Assembly (NCBI GenBank): GCA_945950065.1 | Contig: CAMFGQ010000025.1 | Span: 1 to 14,569 of the forward strand | From: an uncultured Clostridia bacterium | Lineage (GTDB): Bacteria > Bacillota > Clostridia > Peptostreptococcales > Acidaminobacteraceae | Reading direction: 5' to 3' | Length of the DNA: 14,569 nucleotides | Shown here: positions 1 through 5,957 of the stretch, piece by piece | Layout: every line of letters starts with the position of its first letter | Numbering within the stretch: the stretch's first letter is position 1 | Program-made: the position numbers and the translations under genes | Notes under the pieces: generated by a model | Told to the model about the DNA's origin: nothing | Database searches by the model: none | The model's input: the letters and a program-made list of their open reading frames with translations, nothing else

Positions 1-12
1 GAGGAGTTCCCT

Positions 13-213
13 ATGAAAAACAAATTCAACAATGCACAAAAAGTCATCCTCTTTGTGGTCTTTGTGCTCCTTGCCCTTGTCATCATGCTAGTCCTTGATT
101 ACAAAGGGATTCATCTGAGTTTTTGGAAAAGACTGCTCTTTATTGTTGTGCCTATTCTTGTTATTTTGGACTTTGTTGTTGGAAGGATTATTAGGGATCG
201 TTTAGATGAGTAG
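13..213 (+). CDS. Small two-helix membrane protein, copy 1 of a tandem paralogous pair
   Basis: A 66-residue protein of unknown function. It shows a short basic N-terminus (MKNKFNNAQK), a hydrophobic helix at about residues 11-29, a short loop ending in HLSFWKR, a second helix at about 40-57 and a charged tail (RIIRDRLDE). This suggests a double-spanning inner-membrane protein with both ends inside. GAGGAG at 1-6 is a good SD for the ATG at 13. The second half (I-x-L-x-F...P-x-LVILD...R) is closely repeated in the next gene, whose start codon lies inside the end of this one, so the pair is probably co-translated and may form a heteromer; that is inference. Anything upstream lies outside the window, so this may not be the first gene of its operon. 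I do not recognise a named family. Confidence 0.75.
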   Translation: MKNKFNNAQKVILFVVFVLLALVIMLVLDYKGIHLSFWKRLLFIVVPILVILDFVVGRIIRDRLDE

Positions 214-433
214 AAAAAGAAGTGTAAAAAAGAAACGAACAAGAAAACAACAAATCATCAGACTCCTTGTGTATATATCAGTCTATCTGCTTGTGTTTTT
301 CATTCTAGAATGGATGAAGATAAGGCTTAATTTCTGTCAGCAATTCTTCTTTGTAGCTCTTCCACTTTTAGTGATTCTAGACTTGATCATAGACCGTGTT
401 CTTAAGAGTAGGTCTTCCTCAAGCAAGTCCTAA
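206..433 (+). CDS. Small two-helix membrane protein, copy 2 of a tandem paralogous pair
   Basis: A 75-residue paralogue of the preceding protein. It has a strongly basic N-terminus (KRSVKKKRTRKQQ), a helix at about residues 19-36, the loop MKIRLNFCQQ, a second helix at about 46-63 containing PLLVILDLIIDR, and a Ser/Lys tail. Aligned with copy 1, the segment from the end of helix 1 to the tail is similar (PILVILDFVVGR against PLLVILDLIIDR), while the N-terminus is longer and far more basic. The gene overlaps copy 1 by 8 nt in the form ATGAGTAG; AGGGA at 193-197 is the likely SD. A rho-independent terminator follows at once, so this is the last gene of its unit. Function is unknown; the basic N-terminus might contact acidic lipids or nucleic acid, but that is speculation. 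Confidence 0.72.
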   Translation: MSRKRSVKKKRTRKQQIIRLLVYISVYLLVFFILEWMKIRLNFCQQFFFVALPLLVILDLIIDRVLKSRSSSSKS

Positions 434-436
434 GTC

Positions 437-466
437 AAGGTACTTAAAGCGTACCTTTCTTTTTTT
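437..466 (+). terminator. Rho-independent terminator after the small membrane protein pair
   Basis: A 7-bp perfect stem, AAGGTAC (437-443) with GTACCTT (451-457), encloses a 7-nt loop and is followed by a T-rich run through 466. It starts four bases after the stop codon of the second small protein. Confidence 0.8.
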
Positions 467-473
467 GATTATC

Positions 474-502
474 TTTATCTTCCCCCTTGGATTTGCTATA
501 AT
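474..502 (+). promoter_or_regulatory. Sigma-A type promoter for the CofE-like gene
   Basis: The -10 box TATAAT (497-502) is preceded by TG at 494-495, giving an extended -10. A weaker -35 TTTATC (474-479) sits 17 bp upstream. Transcription would start near 509, leaving about 35 nt of leader before the CofE-like start codon. Confidence 0.7.
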
Positions 503-544
503 GAACACGGTAAGAGAAACTTTGATTCAGAAAAGAGGTCAATG

Positions 545-1753
545 ATGGAACGAATGCTGGGCACCGTTGTACGTGGGTTGCGTGCCCCTATCTTTAAGGA
601 AGGGGACAACTTAGTTGAACTCATTAGTGAGCTTCTCATGAAGGTTTATGAAGTAGAGAAGATCCAACCACGCCATCGAGATATCCTCGCCATTACAGAG
701 TCTGTGGTCGCTAGAGCACAGGGAAACTATGCAAACATCGATGACATAGCAGAGGATTTTCATGAGAAATTTCCAGAGAATGTATCTGTAGGCATTATCT
801 TTCCCATTTTAAGTAGAAATCGTTTTGCAACGACCCTACGTGGCATTGCAAAGGGTGCATCCATGGGAAACCGAAGCCTTGTCCTCATGTTGAGCTATCC
901 CTCAGATGAAGTGGGCAATCATCTTGCCTACGCAGAGGTTCTTGAAGATAAAGGGGTAAACCCTTGGGTTGATGTCCTGAGTGAAGAAGAATATCGTTCT
1001 CTCTTTGGCGGCTTTCATCATGTCTTTACCGGTGTGGATTATGTAGAATTTTATCGCCAAATTCTAGAAGAGTATCAGGTACCTTGCAAAGTCATCTTTG
1101 CTAATAAGGCTACCACCATTCTAGAGTACACAAAGCATGTACTCAGCTGCGATATTCATACACGAGAGAGAACAAAAGAGTCTCTTCAACAAGCTGGTGT
1201 AGAAACCCTTTTCACTCTTTCAGATATGCTTAGTACCCCGAGTTCCAAAAGGGGATACAATGAAGAATATGGCCTCTTGGGAGCCAATGCTGCTACCGAA
1301 AACTCCATCAAACTCTTCCCAAGGGATAATAAAGCCTTGGTCATGGCACTGCAAAAGCGCATGGAAGAATTGACCGGAAAAACCATCGAGGTCATGATCT
1401 ATGGAGATGGTGCCTTTAAAGATCCAGTAGGAAAAATTTGGGAATTAGCTGATCCTGTTGTTTCACCTGGCTATACACCTGGTCTTGAGGGAACACCCCA
1501 TGAAATGAAAATCAAATTCTTAGCTGATAATCTCTTCTCCCATTTAGAAGGAGATGAGTTACGTCAGGCAATTGAACAACATGTAAAGGAGATTCTCGAA
1601 GAGGACATCTCCGAAGAAGAATCACTAGGTACCACACCAAGGCGCTTAACTGATCTTATTGGAAGCCTAAGCGATCTCACCTCAGGAAGTGGCGATAAGG
1701 GAACACCCATCGTCTACATCCAGGGATACTTTGATAAATACAGTGAGACTTAA
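545..1753 (+). CDS. CofE-like F420-0:L-glutamate ligase domain protein of Bacillota type
   Basis: A 402-residue protein with the CofE/FbiB-type gamma-glutamyl ligase fold (PF01996). Visible marks are TVVRGLRAPIFKEGDNL (7-23), the family segment TESVVARAQGNY (51-62) and a later acidic stretch IYGDGAFKDP (285-294). In archaea and actinobacteria this family adds glutamates to coenzyme F420-0 using GTP and a divalent metal. Here it is monocistronic, and no F420 gene other than the CofD-fold yvcK occurs nearby, so the substrate is unknown; the name should be read as a fold assignment. It is longer than archaeal CofE (about 250 residues), as in other Clostridia as I recall them. ATG codons occur at 542 and 545; the AGAGG SD at 534-538 is better spaced for 545, so I chose that one. 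The protein appears cytoplasmic, with no signal peptide. Confidence 0.82.
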   Translation: MERMLGTVVRGLRAPIFKEGDNLVELISELLMKVYEVEKIQPRHRDILAITESVVARAQGNYANIDDIAEDFHEKFPENVSVGIIFPILSRNRFATTLRGIAKGASMGNRSLVLMLSYPSDEVGNHLAYAEVLEDKGVNPWVDVLSEEEYRSLFGGFHHVFTGVDYVEFYRQILEEYQVPCKVIFANKATTILEYTKHVLSCDIHTRERTKESLQQAGVETLFTLSDMLSTPSSKRGYNEEYGLLGANAATENSIKLFPRDNKALVMALQKRMEELTGKTIEVMIYGDGAFKDPVGKIWELADPVVSPGYTPGLEGTPHEMKIKFLADNLFSHLEGDELRQAIEQHVKEILEEDISEEESLGTTPRRLTDLIGSLSDLTSGSGDKGTPIVYIQGYFDKYSET

Positions 1754-1768
1754 ACACTCAATACGTGG

Positions 1769-1801
1769 AAAGACGACCTTCCTGAGAAAGTCGTCTTTTT
1801 T
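1769..1801 (+). terminator. Rho-independent terminator of the CofE-like gene, possibly bidirectional
   Basis: A 9-bp stem, AAAGACGAC (1769-1777) with GTCGTCTTT (1790-1798), is followed by T residues to 1801. On the minus strand the same hairpin lies about 30 nt past the stop of the convergent YjiH-type gene but is followed by only three T residues, so it could stop that transcript weakly. I see no other terminator for that gene. Confidence 0.85.
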
Positions 1802-1832
1802 CATTTCTACATTTCTTTTGAGTCCCTCTAGA

Positions 1833-3206
1833 TCACACAAGTCCCAAAATAAACCGTGCAATAGGAACAACGAGGATTAGACTAATCAGTGTTCTTTGAA
1901 GGAAAATCACAAAGAGTTCCCAAAGATTAACAGGAATATCTGATCCAATGATCAGTGCTCCCACCTCTGACATATAGAGAAGCTGTGTAACAGATACAAC
2001 AGCAACCACAAAGAGAGTTAGTTCGCTCTGTACTTCACCTGCTGCAATAATGGCAGGCAAGAACATGTCGGTGAAGCCTACCAGCATGGTCTTTGATGCT
2101 GCTTGAGCTTCAGGCACTGCAAGAAGATTCAAGAGAGGAATAAAAGGTTTCCCCAAAATATCAAAGATAGGCGTATAGGTACTAAGCATGGTAGCAATGG
2201 TACCAAAAGCCATAACTACAGGAAGAACGCCTAGCCACATCTGCATGGCATTCATGAAGCCATTCTCAAGGAATTCGCCTGCGCCTTTATGCTTGTTAGC
2301 ACGATTCACAGCACTTTCTAGTGCATAACTACCTACGGTATGACCAGCAGGAATGCTCTCATCCAGCTCAACTCCTTCACGCACATAGATGTCTTTCTTT
2401 CTGGAAAGAGGAGGGATCCGTGGAGCAATGATGGCAATGACCACACCAATAAAGCTGACCGTTAGATAATAGGGCAAGAACAGTCTTGTGAGACCGACTT
2501 CCGCAAGAACAACGAGAGTAAAGGTAATGGATACAGCGGAGAAGGTTGTCGCAATAACTGCAGCCTCTCGCTCAGTATAGTAGCCTTCTTCATACTGTCG
2601 ATTGGTCAACATAACCCCTAGGGTTCCATCACCTAACCATGAAGTAAAGCAGTCAACTGCTGAACGTCCAGGAAGGGTGAAAACAGGACGCATAAACTTG
2701 GTTAAAAGCGTACCTACATATTCGAGGAGCCCAAAGTCTAGTAGCAAGGGAAGCAAAAGACCTGCAATCACAAAGATAATGACGAGAGTAGTAAGGAGGT
2801 CATAAAAGATAAATCCACCGGTATCTCCCGAAATAATGTATTCAGGTCCAAAGCCAAAGAATACCATAATACCAAAAATACCAGCCAAAATACGGGTGAT
2901 CGCCCATACTGGTGTTGTCACAAACAGTTTGTTGATGTTTTGATTTTTCGTCTTGACAAGACCAAAAGAAAAAATAAGTGTTCCAATTGAAGCAATCATC
3001 AAAATAATAAAGACAAGAGTTGGGACAAAGCTCCCAATACCATCGCTAATCAAGTCTGCCAAAATCTTTACTGGAATGGTGGTCTCGCTGACACCTAGAT
3101 CCGCATTGTACTTGGGAACTGGCACCATAAAGAGTAGTACACCAATCAGTGATGGTAAGAGAAACTTTAAATAATCCGACGTGCTGTAGCGTTTCTTTCC
3201 TTCCAT
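1833..3206 (-). CDS. YjiH-family membrane protein (nucleoside-recognition/Gate domain), putative transporter
   Basis: A 457-residue polytopic membrane protein with roughly ten hydrophobic segments (for example about 14-30, 62-84, 100-120, 137-157, 215-235, 243-263, 328-345, 395-412, 430-457). It resembles the YjiH family built around a Gate domain (PF07670), here about residues 145-255 with the polar motif SWLGDGTLG near 189-197. The linker at 264-310 is hydrophilic and contains a basic patch. Family substrates are not firmly established; in E. coli yjiG/yjiH sit beside iadA, a peptide-catabolism gene. Here the neighbour upstream is a tnaA-dsdA pair, which hints at uptake or export of an amino acid or product, by inference. 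A longer reading from TTG at 3218 is possible, but that codon overlaps the GGAGGA SD (3211-3216), so the ATG at 3206 is the start. The gene has its own promoter. Confidence 0.82.
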   Translation of the reverse strand: MEGKKRYSTSDYLKFLLPSLIGVLLFMVPVPKYNADLGVSETTIPVKILADLISDGIGSFVPTLVFIILMIASIGTLIFSFGLVKTKNQNINKLFVTTPVWAITRILAGIFGIMVFFGFGPEYIISGDTGGFIFYDLLTTLVIIFVIAGLLLPLLLDFGLLEYVGTLLTKFMRPVFTLPGRSAVDCFTSWLGDGTLGVMLTNRQYEEGYYTEREAAVIATTFSAVSITFTLVVLAEVGLTRLFLPYYLTVSFIGVVIAIIAPRIPPLSRKKDIYVREGVELDESIPAGHTVGSYALESAVNRANKHKGAGEFLENGFMNAMQMWLGVLPVVMAFGTIATMLSTYTPIFDILGKPFIPLLNLLAVPEAQAASKTMLVGFTDMFLPAIIAAGEVQSELTLFVVAVVSVTQLLYMSEVGALIIGSDIPVNLWELFVIFLQRTLISLILVVPIARFILGLV

Positions 3207-3210
3207 ATTT

Positions 3211-3216
3211 TCCTCC
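3211..3216 (-). promoter_or_regulatory. Shine-Dalgarno that fixes the start of the YjiH-type gene
   Basis: GGAGGA on the minus strand lies 4-5 nt before the ATG at 3206 and covers the alternative in-frame TTG at 3218, ruling out the longer reading. Confidence 0.85.
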
Positions 3217-3262
3217 AATTTTTGTTCAGTGAACTCCGTAAAATGACTCCTCCTCCCTTTAA

Positions 3263-3291
3263 ATTAGACTAAAAACATAAAAAGATGTAAA
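3263..3291 (-). promoter_or_regulatory. Sigma-A type promoter of the YjiH-type gene
   Basis: Read on the minus strand, -35 TTTACA (3291-3286) and -10 TCTAAT (3268-3263) are separated by exactly 17 bp, each matching consensus at five of six positions. Transcription would begin near 3256, giving a leader of about 50 nt with no obvious riboswitch. It lies downstream of the dsdA terminator, so the YjiH-type gene can be expressed independently of the murB-to-dsdA operon. Confidence 0.75.
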
Positions 3292-3313
3292 GCTTCATCT
3301 TTCTAGTTTAGTC
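3267..3313. repeat. Two-part inverted repeat covering the YjiH-type gene promoter (operator candidate)
   Basis: The outer arms GACTAAA (3267-3273) and TTTAGTC (3307-3313) and the inner arms AAAGATG (3281-3287) and CATCTTT (3296-3302) are nested around AAGCTT at 3290-3295. Spacers between outer and inner arms are 7 and 4 nt. The repeat includes most of the -10 and all of the -35 box and lies upstream of the transcript start, so it looks like a binding site for a dimeric regulator rather than an RNA structure. The regulator is unknown. Confidence 0.55.
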
Positions 3314-3336
3314 CTTGAATTAACATAATTGTAACC

Positions 3337-3369
3337 AAAAAAGGGGGTCCCGTCAAGGAACCCCCCTTT
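3337..3369 (-). terminator. Rho-independent terminator ending the murB-to-dsdA operon
   Basis: On the minus strand a G-rich arm, GGGGGTTCC, pairs with GGACCCCC across the loop TTGACG with one bulged base, and six T residues follow (plus-strand A run 3337-3342). It lies about 25 nt past the dsdA-like stop codon and separates that operon from the YjiH-type gene. Confidence 0.88.
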
Positions 3370-3393
3370 GTCTCATAGGCTTGAAAATTCAGT

Positions 3394-4578
3394 CTATTCA
3401 GCTCTGTCTTCTTCAAGATAAGATTGGAATATCTCTTCGGGAACTAGCCTGCCACCTGTGAGCCAAGCAAGATGAACTCCATCTTCCTGAACAAAGTGTG
3501 GACCTAGAAATCCTGCACAGGCTGAAGGTTCTACCTTGATTCCCTCGGTCTCGTAAAGAGTCTTTACATAGGAAAGCATGGTCTCATCTTCAATGGTATA
3601 GATCCCTTGAATTCTTCCCTCCATCAGAGGTCCAACAAGAGAAGATGCTTTGCCTACGGCCAGTCCATCGGCCAGGGTCTTGCCACTAAGACCAATATCT
3701 CCAACACTGATCTGGTCATGTTTTTCTGTAAGCATACCTAAAAGAACAGCAGGTGCTTTGGTAGGTTCAGCAAAGTAGACCTTTGCCTTGGGCAGAAGGA
3801 TACTGAGTCCATAGGCTATACCACCTGGTGCTCCACCTACTCCACAGGGAAGATAGACATGAAGATCTTCTTTCTCTATTCCTAAAGTTTCTAATTGTTC
3901 GATTACTTCATAGGCAGCCAGTGCATAGCCCATAAAGAGATAGGGACTCTGCTCATCATCGACAAAGTAGCTTCCTTTTTCTTTAGAAGCTTCTCTTGCC
4001 GCTTCTACTGCAGCACTATAGTCTCCTGCATACTCGATGACCTGAGCACCTTTTTCTCTTAACAGCTCTTTCTTCCACTCTTTGGCATCTCTAGACATAT
4101 GCACGGTTACCTTGAAACCTATGGTGGCACTGATGATGCCAATGCTCAGGCCTAGATTGCCTGTACTGGCCACTTCAATTTCTTTGCTGGCAAAAAAATC
4201 TCGATGCTTTAAGAGTTGAAGGGGATCATTCTGATAAAATCCCTCTTCTTCTGCTAGGGTTTTCGCATGGTGAAGAACTTCATAGAAGCCACCCCTTGCT
4301 TTGATGCTTCCCGCAACAGGAAGCATGTTGTCAAATTTAGCAAAGAGTTTTCCTTTAGGAAGAGAAAGGGCCTTCTCCATCTCTGGTAGGGCTCTCATCT
4401 CTGATGTGATCATTCCTTGCGTTTCCTTGGTCTCAGGAAAGACCTCCATCAAAAAAGGTCTAAAGGACTCCATGAAAGCCTTAGCCTTCTCCAAATCTTC
4501 TCGAGTGAAGGGATGGCGCTGTTCTTTTGGTTCTGCTTTCCACAAGAAGGGAATTTCTTTCTTTAACTTGTCCATCAT
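3394..4578 (-). CDS. dsdA: D-serine ammonia-lyase (D-serine dehydratase)-like PLP enzyme
   Basis: A fold-type II PLP enzyme of 393-394 residues resembling DsdA, which converts D-serine to pyruvate and ammonia in the cytoplasm. Matching segments in order are LPVAGSIKARGGFYEVL (86-102, Lys93 the expected PLP Schiff-base lysine), ASTGNLGLS (137-145), the phosphate-binding loop CGVGGAPGG (245-253), EPTKAP (271-276), DGLAVGKAS (304-312) and WLTGGRLVP near the C-terminus. It is about 50 residues shorter than E. coli DsdA (442), mostly at the N-terminus, and the glycine loop has Ala where E. coli has Gly. The gene starts inside the tnaA stop (ATGATGA) with no SD of its own, so it depends on tnaA translation; either ATG (4578 or 4575) may be used. 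Being coupled to tryptophanase, its true substrate could be another D-amino acid or serine derivative. Family assignment is firm; substrate is less so. Confidence 0.85.
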   Translation of the reverse strand: MMDKLKKEIPFLWKAEPKEQRHPFTREDLEKAKAFMESFRPFLMEVFPETKETQGMITSEMRALPEMEKALSLPKGKLFAKFDNMLPVAGSIKARGGFYEVLHHAKTLAEEEGFYQNDPLQLLKHRDFFASKEIEVASTGNLGLSIGIISATIGFKVTVHMSRDAKEWKKELLREKGAQVIEYAGDYSAAVEAAREASKEKGSYFVDDEQSPYLFMGYALAAYEVIEQLETLGIEKEDLHVYLPCGVGGAPGGIAYGLSILLPKAKVYFAEPTKAPAVLLGMLTEKHDQISVGDIGLSGKTLADGLAVGKASSLVGPLMEGRIQGIYTIEDETMLSYVKTLYETEGIKVEPSACAGFLGPHFVQEDGVHLAWLTGGRLVPEEIFQSYLEEDRAE

Positions 4579-5954
4579 TTGATTGGCTTTAAGCGTGCTA
4601 AGAAGTGACGTAGGACTTTTGGCTCTTTTTCAAAGGTAAAGCCCTTTAGTGTATCAGCCTTCTTGGCAACTTCCTTGACCACATCAGCAATGTATTCCAT
4701 ATGGTCGTTGGTATAGACACGTCGAGCAATGGTCAGGCGCATAAACTCCATAGGGGACTCTAAGTTCTCTCCTGTATCAGGATCACGGCCTAGCAGGAAG
4801 CTACCCACCTCTACAGGACGAACGCCACCCTCGAGATAGACTTCATTACACACTGCTTGAGCAGGGAATTCATAATAGGGGATCTGTGGACAGAGCTTTT
4901 TACAGTCAACAAAAACAGCATGTCCACCAGTAGGATACTGGATAGGAATACCCGCTTCACGGAGAAGCTCGCCTAAATAGGCAATCTGCGAAATACGATA
5001 ATGAAGATAATTGTAATCCAGTACTTCTTCAAATCCTGTAGCTAAGGCTTCCATATCTCTTCCGGATAAACCACCATAGGTGGGGAATCCTTCATTAGGA
5101 ACACAGCTCATGCGCACTTTGTCGTAGAGCTCTTCATTGTCTTTGATAGCAACAAGACCACCCATGTTCACCAGACCATCTTTTTTGGCACTCATGGTAA
5201 AGCCATCTCCTAGGCCAAACATGGTGCGAACAATGTCTTTAATGGATGCATCTTTAAACTCTTCTTCACGCTCTTTAATAAAATAAGCATTTTCAGCAAA
5301 ACGAGCTGCATCAAAGAAGAAGGGTAGATTATACTTATCAGCAATCTCTCTTACTTTACGGAGGTTCTCAATGCTAACAGGTTGTCCACCTGCAGAATTA
5401 CAGGTAACTGTGGCAAGAATAGCACTGACATGTTCTGCTCCAAAGTCATTGATTTGCTTTTCTAGCAGCTCAAGATCAAAGTTTCCTTTAAAATCAGCAT
5501 AGGTCTCCGTATCATAAGCAATGGCATCCACTGCATTGATGGCTCGTCCACCAGCAATTTCTACATGTGCTTTTGTGGTATCAAAATGCATGTTGCTAAT
5601 GACGACATCGCCTTTTTCTTTAATGATGTTTTCAAAGAGGAGTTTTTCAGCACCTCTTCCTTGGTGAGCAGGTACTACATACTCGTAGCCACTAAAGTCT
5701 TGTACAACCTCTACTAAGCGATAGAAACTCTTGCTACCGGCATAGGACTCATCTCCCTTCATCAAGGCCGACCATTGTGCATCACTCATGGCATTGGTAC
5801 CACTGTCGGTGAGGAGGTCAATAAAGACATCCTCGGCCTTTAAGGCAAAAGGATTGTATCCTGCCTCTCTTAATGCTACTTCCCGTTCTTCTCGCGTACC
5901 CAACTTAATGGGCTCAACCATTTTGATGCGAAAGGGTTCTGGTACTCTTCTCAT
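4575..5954 (-). CDS. tnaA: Tryptophanase (L-tryptophan indole-lyase)
   Basis: A 459-residue fold-type I PLP beta-eliminating lyase. It should split L-tryptophan into indole, pyruvate and ammonia, and may also act on serine and cysteine derivatives as the family does. Landmarks are PEPFRIK (5-11), IDLLTDSGTNAMSD (45-58), Tyr71 in SYAGSKSFY, HQGRGAEKLL (97-106), Asp215 in FFFDAARFAENAYF and Lys257 in MSAKKD, the PLP lysine. Three positions separate it from the closely related tyrosine phenol-lyase: Asp125 in HFDTT (Thr124 in TPL), Val383 in PVEVGSFLLGRDP (Arg381 in TPL) and His450 in KVLRHF (Phe in TPL). All three are tryptophanase-like. It starts 3 nt after the yvcK stop with an AAGGAGGAG SD formed by the last yvcK codons. 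There is no room for a tnaC leader peptide, so regulation must differ from E. coli. Confidence 0.93.
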   Translation of the reverse strand: MRRVPEPFRIKMVEPIKLGTREEREVALREAGYNPFALKAEDVFIDLLTDSGTNAMSDAQWSALMKGDESYAGSKSFYRLVEVVQDFSGYEYVVPAHQGRGAEKLLFENIIKEKGDVVISNMHFDTTKAHVEIAGGRAINAVDAIAYDTETYADFKGNFDLELLEKQINDFGAEHVSAILATVTCNSAGGQPVSIENLRKVREIADKYNLPFFFDAARFAENAYFIKEREEEFKDASIKDIVRTMFGLGDGFTMSAKKDGLVNMGGLVAIKDNEELYDKVRMSCVPNEGFPTYGGLSGRDMEALATGFEEVLDYNYLHYRISQIAYLGELLREAGIPIQYPTGGHAVFVDCKKLCPQIPYYEFPAQAVCNEVYLEGGVRPVEVGSFLLGRDPDTGENLESPMEFMRLTIARRVYTNDHMEYIADVVKEVAKKADTLKGFTFEKEPKVLRHFLARLKPIK

Positions 5955-5957
5955 AAA

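Noticed and set aside
1682..1880. Overlapping short frames on both strands between the CofE-like and YjiH-type genes
   Set aside because: They straddle a terminator and two gene ends, with no SD and low-complexity translations.
4575..5954. Tyrosine phenol-lyase assignment
   Set aside because: The discriminating positions (Asp125, Val383, His450) are those of tryptophanase.
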